A stretch of DNA of 39,097 bases from Thermoplasmata archaeon (GCA_021792595.1 JAJYUI010000003.1:1-39097), one strand, 5' to 3'. Positions 15,862 through 23,605 are shown, counted from the first letter of the stretch. Made by a program: numbers and translations. The notes: generated by a model from the sequence alone, not told the origin.

Positions 15862-16604
15862 TTGATCGCCTCCCTGATTGCCTTCGACACTTCGGGAATT
15901 CCTTTTTCCGGATCCTCAAATACAAGTTTCTTCCTCTCACTCTTCGGTGCAAGATTTGAGATTACCTGCACCTCCGAACTGCCAGAGATGGAAGTAGCCT
16001 CCATGTTTATGGGTTTCTTTCCAGCTTGCAGTATCTGCATTACAGGAGGCAGCCTTGGTTCATTTATCTCCTGTGTTACAGATATAACGAGTGGAGTTGC
16101 AGCTTCTGCAGTCAGGTTTTCGCTCTCCGTAGCCATGACGACTCTCGCCTTTCCCTCCTCCACGTCCACCTTTATAGCGTTTGAAAGTAGAGGCTCGCCC
16201 AGTATCTTGGCGATCTTTCCTGCCAGGAGCCCGGTGTAGGATTCTGCAGACTGGTTTCCCATCATAACAATGTCGTGTGGGATGGTCTTGATCTTCTCTG
16301 CAAGAACTTTGGCTGTCCTGGTGGGATCGTTTCGTTCATATCCAGTAATAATCAGTCCCTCATCCACGCCCATCGCGTAAGCCTCTTTCAACGCCGAAGA
16401 AGCCTTTTCAGTACCGAAACAGAGCCCGTATACCTTTCCTCCTTTCTTCTCCTTGATCCTCACGGCTTCCTCTATGGCATTCTTGCTCAGTGTTTCAAGT
16501 CTAAGCGGCAGGTTCTGTACCAGTGGTGACCCGGTCGAAGGGTCCGCTTTCAACAAGTCTATGTCTATAATCTGCTTGAACAGCACTATTATGTTAACTG
16601 GCAT
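15858..16604 (-). CDS. etfB: Electron transfer flavoprotein, beta subunit
   Basis: This 248-aa ETF beta (FixA) subunit opens with MPVNIIVLFKQIIDIDLL and has the NAIEEAVRIKEKKGG segment. The family signature VMATESENLTAEAATPLVISV lies near residues 155-175. It dimerises with ETF alpha, whose gene overlaps by 4 nt. In conventional ETF this subunit binds AMP. An AT-rich TATA-like element (16640-16650) lies about 40 bases before the ATG, implying a short leader. Confidence 0.93.
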   Translation of the reverse strand: MPVNIIVLFKQIIDIDLLKADPSTGSPLVQNLPLRLETLSKNAIEEAVRIKEKKGGKVYGLCFGTEKASSALKEAYAMGVDEGLIITGYERNDPTRTAKVLAEKIKTIPHDIVMMGNQSAESYTGLLAGKIAKILGEPLLSNAIKVDVEEGKARVVMATESENLTAEAATPLVISVTQEINEPRLPPVMQILQAGKKPINMEATSISGSSEVQVISNLAPKSERKKLVFEDPEKGIPEVSKAIREAIK

Positions 16605-16673
16605 TTTGCTCTAACCCGGTATCCTGATTCGTGCAGTAGTTTTATTTTTTGTGCCAAAAACTTCAACCTTCGA

Positions 16674-17510
16674 TCAGAATAATTTTTGCTGGTAAAGACT
16701 AGTGGTATTCTTCCACTCTTCCGACTGGCTGTTTGCCATTACTCCTCTCTTTCGCGCTTCTTCCAGGATACGTGTGCTGACGTCGCTCCACCACCTCGAA
16801 TCATGGGAGAGAGAATTTCGATCAAACCCGGAAGCCACCATCATTGCCTCTGCCGAATGATAACTTGCGTAGCGGTCAAATATTATCCTGGAATTAAGGG
16901 CTCTAGATATCTCAACGATTCCGTTCACGGTTTCAGGATCGTCGTTGAATCCCCTCACGATTGGGCCATAAAATATCCATGAGTTTATTTTCTCATACGA
17001 AAGCTCCTCCAGGGCCCTCACCCTGGAATCTGGAGAAGGGGCCCCTGGTTCAAGCAAATCAGATTTATCCCTGGACAGGCAGGTGAGTGTTATCCCTACA
17101 TCTGAATTACCCCTATAGCCTGAAAGAATATCCAGATCGCGACGGACCAGCGGTGATTTCGTCTGTACCGTAATCCTGAAACCGTTCTCAAGAAGCAACT
17201 TGATTGACTGGCGTGTGAGCCGATACTTGCCCTCAACTGGCTGGTATGCGTCGGTTATTGTGGAGATGCCCACAAGTCCCCTTGGCATCCTAACGACCTC
17301 CCTACCGAGAACGCTGGCAATGTTGGATCGGACAGCCACATGCTTTCCCCAACTCTCACGGGCCTCACGGTCGGATGTAAAGTCGACTGCGAAGCAGTAT
17401 CTGCAGGCATGAAGACATCCCAGATAGGGGTTCAACGAATAGTCAAGCTCTGGCAGTCCTGATTTTGATAGGGCCCTGGCCGCCATGATCTCCTTTACCG
17501 AAATCATCAT
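16674..17510 (-). CDS. Radical SAM protein, SPL/Rv2578c-like
   Basis: This 278-aa radical SAM protein has the cluster motif Cys32-x3-Cys36-x2-Cys39 in LGCLHACRYCFA. The flanking SLNPYLGCLHACRYC, GISTITDAYQPVEGKYRLTR and ITVQTKSPLVRRDLDIL match the COG1533 group, which includes spore photoproduct lyase relatives and the uncharacterised Rv2578c family. The substrate is unknown. It overlaps the upstream Nre-family DNA repair gene by 4 nt (ATGA), so the two are co-translated. That makes a DNA lesion repair or DNA-linked role plausible but unproven. Confidence 0.85.
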   Translation of the reverse strand: MMISVKEIMAARALSKSGLPELDYSLNPYLGCLHACRYCFAVDFTSDREARESWGKHVAVRSNIASVLGREVVRMPRGLVGISTITDAYQPVEGKYRLTRQSIKLLLENGFRITVQTKSPLVRRDLDILSGYRGNSDVGITLTCLSRDKSDLLEPGAPSPDSRVRALEELSYEKINSWIFYGPIVRGFNDDPETVNGIVEISRALNSRIIFDRYASYHSAEAMMVASGFDRNSLSHDSRWWSDVSTRILEEARKRGVMANSQSEEWKNTTSLYQQKLF

Positions 17511-18751
17511 GAATACCTGTCAAGAGTCGGCATCACGTTGAGTTTGTGGACAAATGACCTACCTCTCCACCTCTCGCCTGGAACCTGGAAAAAGGTTTGC
17601 ATATAACATAGGGCCTTGTCGTAATCGTCAAAGAGCATTGGTTTTGACTTGAACAGCTCCCTTATGTTTTCCCTGACATACCACACACCAACTGGCAGAT
17701 CAAACCCCGGGTAGATTTCCCGCCAGACCATGGCCCTGGCCTGCCTTCCCTTGGAACTCAGGCTTTCCAGAAGGGCGAGTTTCGTGGAATAGTAACATCC
17801 CCCAATGTCAGGGTAAGTTTTCCTCCCTTCGTACGGCTCAGAGTCTATCATAACATTAGCGTAATCGGCAAACAGGTTCCATGTAGTCCCTGGAAACCAT
17901 GCTTCTCCCCACTCATATGCCCAGTTTCCTGGAGAAAGAAGGGCTGCGAACAGGTTTCCGTTGACTTTTCTCACATACACTTCATAGTTGTTTACCCATG
18001 GATTTCTCTTGACTTCCTTGAGAATATTGTCAGAGACATTCTTGTCCACGGCAGTTATTGACCATCTGGTGGGAACAGCACGCCTGTTCTTTCCTATTCC
18101 AAGGGTTCCGGTACTGAGCATTCTTGATATTCTGGAAACGTCGATTCCCCTTTCGTAAAGATCCATCATGCCCTCTATGCTCAGTAGGTCCGTATCCCCG
18201 TAGATATACTCAACCCTCTTCTCAACCTTGACATTCCCCATGGAGAAGCCAATCATCTGGCCAGAGGGTCCCATTGGAGGAGAATGTTCGGAGAGCAGTA
18301 TGTCTTTTCCACTGAGGTTCCTGTCCAGTTTGATCTCGACATCGACTGGTTTTTCAGCAAGTGACATCACCTGAAAATCGTGCAAGAACCCCGACGGCTC
18401 TGAAGCGTTCCTTACGTTTATTTCTGTTCCTCCCCTCAGAATTGAAAGCCTCATTGAAAGGAATTCTTCCAGATCAACTCCGAGCCAGGTCTTTGGATCT
18501 TCATAGCTGCCGGTTTCCCCGAATACTGGTGGCGTCCCCGGATAGATTTTCACCTTGGGATAACCGAATCTGCCCACGAACACGCTTGGTGGGGAGGAAC
18601 CGTCTAGTGATTTGGAGTCATACGCGGTTACCTTCCTCTTGAACAGAGAAGTAACCATGACCGGGCAGTAAGATAGTCCGCACAACATTTTAGCCCCCCT
18701 GCACTTTATGCATAGTGATGGGGGAATCTGGTGTGAAGTGCGTATCTCCAT
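17507..18751 (-). CDS. Nre-family DNA repair protein
   Basis: This protein of about 414 aa belongs to the archaeal Nre family. Residues 14-29 form a C4 zinc motif (CIKCRGAKMLCGLSYC), followed by the conserved VGRFGYPKVKIYPG block. A second conserved region contains GNWAYEWGEAWFPGTTWN and YSTKLALLESLSSKGRQA. NreA of Haloferax takes part in DNA repair and binds PCNA through a C-terminal PIP box. Here the last residues MPTLDRYS look like a degenerate PIP box. ATG 18751 is preferred over GTG 18766 because a TATA box (18773-18782) is centred 26 bases before it, giving a leaderless mRNA. It is coupled to the radical SAM gene downstream. Confidence 0.88.
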   Translation of the reverse strand: MEIRTSHQIPPSLCIKCRGAKMLCGLSYCPVMVTSLFKRKVTAYDSKSLDGSSPPSVFVGRFGYPKVKIYPGTPPVFGETGSYEDPKTWLGVDLEEFLSMRLSILRGGTEINVRNASEPSGFLHDFQVMSLAEKPVDVEIKLDRNLSGKDILLSEHSPPMGPSGQMIGFSMGNVKVEKRVEYIYGDTDLLSIEGMMDLYERGIDVSRISRMLSTGTLGIGKNRRAVPTRWSITAVDKNVSDNILKEVKRNPWVNNYEVYVRKVNGNLFAALLSPGNWAYEWGEAWFPGTTWNLFADYANVMIDSEPYEGRKTYPDIGGCYYSTKLALLESLSSKGRQARAMVWREIYPGFDLPVGVWYVRENIRELFKSKPMLFDDYDKALCYMQTFFQVPGERWRGRSFVHKLNVMPTLDRYS

Positions 18752-18772
18752 TGATCTTGGAGCCACTAATCA

Positions 18773-18782
18773 CTATACTATC
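18773..18782 (-). promoter_or_regulatory. TATA box for the Nre-radical SAM operon
   Basis: GATAGTATAG on the minus strand is centred about 26 bases before ATG 18751. The same core, GATAGTATAG, precedes lipA at 38311-38320. Confidence 0.55.
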
Positions 18783-18791
18783 TTTTCTTTA

Positions 18792-19214
18792 TCAGACCAG
18801 GCCACTGATGCCAAGAATGTCGAAAAGCAGTTCAGCCAGTTTCTCACTGTTTTCCTGATCTAGGGAGAGAGCCTTTATCTCCACGCTGGCAACCTTCTTT
18901 GTACTGTCAAGGTACTCCTCAAAGCGGCTCAGTATGTCTGGAAGAATATCCCTGTCTGGAACACAGGCCGAGGTTACACCCGTCTTTGCACAGTAATAGA
19001 GGAACTTTGCAAGGTAGTGATCCATGAAGTTGAACCTCTTATCACCGATCATTACCTGCACAAACTCATCCTTCCTGAACATCATCGTGTCCCCTTCTGG
19101 TATCTCTATGTGCTCACCGTATGGCTCACCGTTCCAGAAATCAAGGGGAAATTTCTTCAGTCTAATGCCCCTGGATATCGACTCAGCCATTTCCTGAAGC
19201 ATGCCGCTGTCCAT
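18792..19214 (-). CDS. Hypothetical protein
   Basis: I do not recognise this 140-aa acidic protein. It has no membrane segment or clear cofactor motif. Three or four short segments look conserved-like: FPLDFWNGEPYGEHIEIPEG, DKRFNFMDHYLAKFLYYCAKTGV and a helical C-terminus. A longer frame to 19298 exists, but it overlaps the divergent permease gene. ATG 19214 lies about 32 bases from the shared TATA-like element at 19242-19252. Downstream is the Nre-radical SAM pair on the same strand, which has its own promoter, so shared function is only possible. Confidence 0.7.
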   Translation of the reverse strand: MDSGMLQEMAESISRGIRLKKFPLDFWNGEPYGEHIEIPEGDTMMFRKDEFVQVMIGDKRFNFMDHYLAKFLYYCAKTGVTSACVPDRDILPDILSRFEEYLDSTKKVASVEIKALSLDQENSEKLAELLFDILGISGLV

Positions 19215-19241
19215 AGCGCAACGGGACAGCAGTACCTCAGT

Positions 19242-19258
19242 GATAAATACGTTTAAGG
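19242..19258. promoter_or_regulatory. Shared divergent promoter element
   Basis: GATAAATACGTTTAAGG is AT-rich on both strands. Its centre is about 25 bases before ATG 19271 (plus strand) and about 32 bases before ATG 19214 (minus strand). The start codons are only 57 bases apart, so both promoters must overlap here. Confidence 0.45.
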
Positions 19259-19270
19259 TATTCTCACAGG

Positions 19271-20908
19271 ATGACTCTTGCAGGTCTCCCCTCCACACTA
19301 CTGGAAATCATCTGGGGGATCGTGCTCACATTTCTCAGGGTCTGGATAATTGTTGTTGTTTCGATGGCGATAAGCATGGTGATTGGGACTCTTGCCGCCA
19401 GAGTTCCTTCCGCCAGGGCGATAATCATCCCCGTTGTGGATGTTCTTGAGTCGATCCCCGTGGTTGCATTCTTCCCCATAGTACTTGTCTTCTTCCTGGA
19501 AGACGTTGGAGGAGGCCTGGGTCTTGAACTCTCCGTGGACTTCCTCATACTCACTGCCACCCTGTGGAACATGATACTTGGAGCGTTTGAGGGAGTTCGC
19601 ACAGTTCCAGAGGAGTGCCTCAATATACAGAATGCCTACAGAATTGGATTGTTATCGAGGATACGACACATATATTTTCCGTCTGCCTACCCAAAGGTCG
19701 TTTCGAATATATCGCCCTCGTTTAACAGTGCACTTTTCTACATAACCCTCTCGGAGGTCATTCAGATAGGAAGCAAGAGCTACGGAGTCTTTGGAATAGG
19801 TTCCCTTTCAGTACAGTACTCCTCGGCAGGAAACATTGCAGGCATAGAGTTGCTCATAGGCATACTGGTTTTATTCATAGTGGCAAACTACTACTTCATC
19901 ATTGATCCATGGATAAGGAGTTCGCAGTCCTACACATTTGACATGGAAGTAAAGTCTACCGAAAGGCAGAATGCCAGGATCATAAACACGTTCGTCAGTT
20001 CCATAAGATACTCCACAAACCAGGTAGTACGAACTGGAGGAATGGTGGCTTCTGCCCTGGGAAGACGCAAACGAACTCGGGCTAAACCTGAGAGGCAGCC
20101 AAGACTTACGGAGCGCCAGCTGAATTTCATTGTTGGGATAATCCTGACAGCGGCGCTCTTGGTTGCAGCTTCTGCGATACTTGAAGCGGGTTTTTACAGT
20201 GCCATATTTCTCTATCTTGTGACGCCTGCATTTCTGGCGGAATCTGCAGTAGCCCTTGCTTATGACATGGGAAGAATAGCTATCGTTTACGTCATCACCC
20301 TGATAACCATGGTTCCCCTCGCAATCGTGCTTGGAACGAGAAAGCGTGCAGGGAGAGTGTTTGCTTCAGCCATTCAAACAATCTACTCGATTCCTGCACC
20401 AATATTTCTCCCCATCCTGCTGATTACTTTGCTTCCATTCATTGCTGCTTCAATTGGAGAGGGATTCGCAATGGAAATCATAGTCATCATAATCACATTT
20501 CTTTCATCAGCTTCATACATATTCTTCAACGTGTACGGGGCAGTGCAGACAATCCCTTCTGAATTAGGAATGGCCGCCGAAGCTTACTCAATAAGGGGGT
20601 GGAAGAGATTCACAAAGATTACTCTTCCTGCGGTATTTCCAAGTCTCGTTACAGGATCAGTAGCGTCGATTGGCTCCTACTGGGGAGGTCTTCTGGTAGC
20701 CGAATATGTACTATTCTCAGGGCATGAGTACTCTGTCAGTAACGGCCTAATGCTGAATCTTGACATGGCCTTGGCTAAGGGAGGTCCCTATCTCCTGTAT
20801 GCCGATGCGATCGACATGTTCCTTGTTGTGATAATTGTCATTTTCTCCTTCCTGGTCACGCTTCGGGCTTACAATATTGCACAGAAGAGATTCTCGATCA
20901 ATGTGTGA
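19271..20908 (+). CDS. ABC transporter permease with two fused permease domains
   Basis: This 545-aa membrane protein contains two binding-protein-dependent permease domains of the nitrate/sulfonate/taurine kind (about 1-220 and 285-545), joined by a basic linker (about 245-275). Each half has about five to six membrane helices. The EAA-loop in the second half is clear, EAYSIRGWKRFTKITLPAVFP; the first is a weaker version, NAYRIGLLSRIRHIYFPSAYP. This fits the duplicated anion-type permease of archaea (COG4986-like). No ATPase or substrate-binding protein is adjacent, so these must be encoded elsewhere. The substrate is unknown. Start ATG 19271 fits a leaderless mRNA. Confidence 0.88.
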   Translation: MTLAGLPSTLLEIIWGIVLTFLRVWIIVVVSMAISMVIGTLAARVPSARAIIIPVVDVLESIPVVAFFPIVLVFFLEDVGGGLGLELSVDFLILTATLWNMILGAFEGVRTVPEECLNIQNAYRIGLLSRIRHIYFPSAYPKVVSNISPSFNSALFYITLSEVIQIGSKSYGVFGIGSLSVQYSSAGNIAGIELLIGILVLFIVANYYFIIDPWIRSSQSYTFDMEVKSTERQNARIINTFVSSIRYSTNQVVRTGGMVASALGRRKRTRAKPERQPRLTERQLNFIVGIILTAALLVAASAILEAGFYSAIFLYLVTPAFLAESAVALAYDMGRIAIVYVITLITMVPLAIVLGTRKRAGRVFASAIQTIYSIPAPIFLPILLITLLPFIAASIGEGFAMEIIVIIITFLSSASYIFFNVYGAVQTIPSELGMAAEAYSIRGWKRFTKITLPAVFPSLVTGSVASIGSYWGGLLVAEYVLFSGHEYSVSNGLMLNLDMALAKGGPYLLYADAIDMFLVVIIVIFSFLVTLRAYNIAQKRFSINV

Positions 20909-20918
20909 CAGTTAACGG

Positions 20919-20926
20919 TTAAATAA
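20919..20926 (+). promoter_or_regulatory. TATA box for the 20947 gene
   Basis: TTAAATAA is centred 24-25 bases before GTG 20947, just after the permease stop codon. It supports the GTG start and independent transcription. Confidence 0.5.
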
Positions 20927-20946
20927 GGAGTCTATCATTTCCCTAT

Positions 20947-21897
20947 GTGAAAGCTACCCCTGCGAATGAAATGCTCAATTTTGATTATGAGATGGTGATC
21001 TCCAGGAGCCTGGAAAAGGAACTTGCATTTCTTAAGGAGATAGAGTTTTCCATACCTTTGGTGTTTTTTGCCAGGCAGAGAGTTGCATACCTGAAGTTTC
21101 ACAGGGATGATGAATCGGCGGAGAACCTGATCAGGAGCATCAGGGCAAGTGGCCTGGAGTTCAAGTCTTCAGGGGGATTTTACTGGACAAGATTAAGCAA
21201 GCAGGAAATTCCCCAGTTTGACCTCAAGATAGGCCAGGATATGGCTTCAATTCCCGGGGTTGTGGGTGATGCTTTCCTTCTGGTAAACTCAGGGGCAATG
21301 AGGTGGAGAGTGCGTTTCCCCGTGGAGTCCCTGAAGGATGTGAATAGCATCATGATGTCAAGGCTTAGGTCCCAAACGGCCAAACCAACATCCCTGGATT
21401 ATCTTGGGGAGCCTAGATCTGAGAGGGATTACCTTGCAGGATATCACCTCAATCGGCACCTGGTCAAGATAGTGATGATTCAGAGGAACTCAGCTGAATA
21501 TATGGGGAAGGACCCATACTTTATGCACCCATTCCGGAAGGAATTGAAAGATATTCCGCGATTGGGGGAAACGCTGAGCGAAGTGACATTTTCAAGGGGG
21601 GCGATCGACCCCGCAGACCTGGGTGACAATAAACAAGTGATCAGGAAGGGAGCCGTCACAATAACAGAAGGAGAATGTTCATCGCTTCTGCCTGACTATT
21701 TTGCAGGAAAGGAAATGATAGACGGAATAACACCGCTGTATTTCACAGACACCTTTGATGGCGAGGTGGAGAGGCATACATGGCTTGCCGAAAGCCAGTA
21801 TGTTCGGGAAATAGTTTCACGGTATACCAGAATAAACTCAGAAAACAGGTTCGGCTCAAAATTCATCCTTCAGGAAGTCTCTGATTTTCCTCTGTGA
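20947..21897 (+). CDS. Hypothetical protein, 316 aa
   Basis: I do not recognise this protein. It appears soluble, mixed alpha/beta, without signal peptide, membrane helix or obvious nucleotide motif. Notable segments are FSIPLVFFARQRVAYLKFH near residue 35, a basic RRSQT-like stretch RSQTAKPTSLDYLGEP near 140, YHLNRHLVKIVMIQRNSAEYM near 165, and an acidic C-terminal third with two Trp/Tyr-rich segments. The GTG start is chosen from the TATA spacing. The gene follows the ABC permease on the same strand after 38 bases but has its own promoter-like box. Codon use (AGG/AGA arginines) is like its neighbours, so it is a real gene of the host. Confidence 0.75.
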   Translation: MKATPANEMLNFDYEMVISRSLEKELAFLKEIEFSIPLVFFARQRVAYLKFHRDDESAENLIRSIRASGLEFKSSGGFYWTRLSKQEIPQFDLKIGQDMASIPGVVGDAFLLVNSGAMRWRVRFPVESLKDVNSIMMSRLRSQTAKPTSLDYLGEPRSERDYLAGYHLNRHLVKIVMIQRNSAEYMGKDPYFMHPFRKELKDIPRLGETLSEVTFSRGAIDPADLGDNKQVIRKGAVTITEGECSSLLPDYFAGKEMIDGITPLYFTDTFDGEVERHTWLAESQYVREIVSRYTRINSENRFGSKFILQEVSDFPL

Positions 21898-21899
21898 AT

Positions 21900-22259
21900 T
21901 TATTGCTTTGAACTTTCCAGTTCCCTGAAGATCTCTTCGTATGGGTTTTCTTCACCTGATGTTTCTTCAGAGTATGAGGCAGCTTTGAAGATGTTATCTT
22001 TCTTGTATGTCCACTGGTTAACGCGCCAGGATTTCCCTTTTATAATGCTGACTTCCTCCCTGTGGGCCTCCAGAAGACCAAATTCCTCGAGATTGTAGAA
22101 AACGTCCCTTTCCGATGCGGAAAGAACGTTGTCGAGAACATAATCCTCGTAACCAAAGAAAGAAAGGAGAAAATCCGAAAGATCCTTGATATCCTTGATA
22201 CCCATGCCTCTCTTTCCATACACATTTTCCAGAGCGGCAATAAGCATTTCCCTGGTCAT
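21900..22259 (-). CDS. Small winged-helix-like protein (DUF6015-like)
   Basis: This 119-aa protein begins MTREMLIAALENVYGKRGMG and continues with LLSFFGYEDYVLDNVLSASERDVFYNLEEFGLL. A short beta-hairpin region with KGKSWRVNQWTY follows, then a charged tail. The pattern resembles the small Thermoplasmata proteins I remember as DUF6015, possibly winged-helix regulators; this could not be checked. ATG 22259 is used; an in-frame TTG at 22268 is also possible. Its stop lies 2 bases from the stop of the convergent unknown gene. A TATA-like TTAAAGAAC is centred near 22300. Confidence 0.72.
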   Translation of the reverse strand: MTREMLIAALENVYGKRGMGIKDIKDLSDFLLSFFGYEDYVLDNVLSASERDVFYNLEEFGLLEAHREEVSIIKGKSWRVNQWTYKKDNIFKAASYSEETSGEENPYEEIFRELESSKQ

Positions 22260-22262
22260 TAC

Positions 22263-22340
22263 GGGCAATGTACTCAGTCAAGCATTGTTAGTAGTTCTTT
22301 AACATTTTGGTCTGCAGTTGGAATGAGGGGGGCAATGTAC
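22263..22340. repeat. Direct repeat GGGCAATGTAC flanking a promoter region
   Basis: The 11-mer GGGCAATGTAC occurs at 22263-22273 and 22330-22340 in the 102-base gap between two minus-strand genes. It brackets the TATA-like element near 22300. An operator pair is possible, but chance is not excluded. Confidence 0.35.
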
Positions 22341-22361
22341 CCTGATAGGGACTCCTGAATG

Positions 22362-23303
22362 TTATCCGGTCTCTATAAACAAAGCCCTGACATTCTCAAG
22401 TGCCTCAATGGAAAATCCCGCGTCGACCGTTACCGTGGAACCCTGGCGACACAATGTGCCGTCCCTGCCGGGAATGAGACAACTACCCTCATCTATCTTC
22501 AGGATCCCTTTCCTCTTTGAGCCGATGTTCGCAATCTCCCGTTCTTTTACGTAAAGTTCTATGACCTTTACAGATTTGCCTTCAGTGTGTGACTTCATGA
22601 ACCCCCATGGATGATCCTTGCGCCCTGCATATTCCTCCCTTGCAAGTTCCACTTCCTTTTCACTGTCGATGCCTATCCAGAAACTCTCTTCCCTGTAGGC
22701 ACCCATTTCTCCCCTCTTTACTATCTCTGGGAATGCGGACTTCTCAAGGTCTTTGTTGTGGTACTTTTGACCAAAGTACTCAAACGCAGATTGTTTTATA
22801 TAATAAATCCCGGCATTTATATAATAGCTCAACAGGGGTTTCTCAACAAATGATGTTATGGAATTTCCGGAGAACTCGACTATGCCATATGGGCTTCTCA
22901 TCCTCACGATGCACATGATCATCTTTTGCTGAAGTCTCTGTGAATATCTGGCGAACTCCCTGTAATTGATGTCACTTACCGTGTCGCCGTTTCTCAGTAC
23001 AATATCTTCATCCATTCTGACGCTGAGAAGGTTGTTTAGAGAGAACAATGTTCCCATGGGCTTTTCCTCCTTCAGGTAATGCATATTCATCCCCAGGTAG
23101 CTATCTCCAAACGTCTCTTCGATCTTTTCTCCCCTGTACCCGGAGAGAATGTAAACATCCCTTATTCCCATGACAGAGAAGTCAAAGAGCTGCCTGTGGA
23201 GAATTGTAACACCTTCGCTGATCTGTATGAGCCCTTTGGGAGTGTCAGGAGAGAAAGACCTCATCCTCTTCCCAAAACCTCCGGCTAGTATCGCCCCGAT
23301 CAT
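22362..23303 (-). CDS. Sugar-phosphate nucleotidyltransferase
   Basis: This 313-aa NTP transferase of the glucose-1-phosphate thymidylyl/mannose-1-phosphate guanylyltransferase type activates a sugar phosphate for glycan or glycolipid synthesis. The nucleotide-binding signature LAGGFGKRMRSFSPDTPKGL opens the protein. VLRNGDTVSDINY (about 100) supplies the metal-binding Asp, and SFVEKPLLSYYINAGIYYI is the family's EKP plus NAGIY block. The last about 80 residues are beta-rich and could be a small cupin-like or regulatory domain. Sugar and nucleotide cannot be decided. A TATA-like AATATAAAAATAG (23320-23332) is centred about 24 bases before the ATG, so a leaderless mRNA is likely. Confidence 0.87.
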   Translation of the reverse strand: MIGAILAGGFGKRMRSFSPDTPKGLIQISEGVTILHRQLFDFSVMGIRDVYILSGYRGEKIEETFGDSYLGMNMHYLKEEKPMGTLFSLNNLLSVRMDEDIVLRNGDTVSDINYREFARYSQRLQQKMIMCIVRMRSPYGIVEFSGNSITSFVEKPLLSYYINAGIYYIKQSAFEYFGQKYHNKDLEKSAFPEIVKRGEMGAYREESFWIGIDSEKEVELAREEYAGRKDHPWGFMKSHTEGKSVKVIELYVKEREIANIGSKRKGILKIDEGSCLIPGRDGTLCRQGSTVTVDAGFSIEALENVRALFIETG

Positions 23304-23319
23304 CAGAACCGTTATCAGT

Positions 23320-23332
23320 CTATTTTTATATT
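23320..23332 (-). promoter_or_regulatory. TATA box for the nucleotidyltransferase gene
   Basis: AATATAAAAATAG on the minus strand is centred about 24 bases before ATG 23303. Confidence 0.5.
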
Positions 23333-23440
23333 ACTTATTGCACAGGTATGTAACTCTTGCAAGATCTTATCCTGTAAAGTTAACTACTCAAGGCCTAAAA
23401 TAAAGGGTATCAGGTAGTCCACAGTGGTTGTGACACAAGA

Positions 23441-23605
23441 AATAAATATAACATGATATTCCGCATTCATATATCTGTGATTTTTCCTTAGGTGGCAGCC
23501 TTGTATGGGGCCATCCTTAACGGAAGCACCAGCAAACTGGCATGCACGCGGGTGAAGGGCTTGCGGCTGCAGGTTTCTGTGCATTCCTGTAAACAGGCGC
23601 GAGAA
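23441..23605 (+). other. Promoter and possible structured leader of the MFS gene
   Basis: A TATA-like AATAAATATA (23441-23450) would place the start of transcription near 23470. Between there and ATG 23606 the frame is open from GTG 23492, but its codons (CGG, CGG, CGA arginines) differ from the AGG/AGA habit of the neighbours. The predicted 38 residues are unlike any MFS N-terminus. The DNA holds small hairpins: CCAG-CAAA-CTGG with an outer GCA/TGC pairing, CCTG-TAAA-CAGG, and complementary GCAGCC/GGCTGC and ATGCAC/GTGCAT segments. I read it as a candidate structured 5' leader; a short N-terminal extension is the alternative. Confidence 0.4.

Noticed and set aside
23492-23605. Possible tRNA or signal recognition particle RNA in this GC-rich stretch
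   Set aside because: No T-loop GTTCRA motif, no anticodon-arm pattern and no SRP domain IV core were found.
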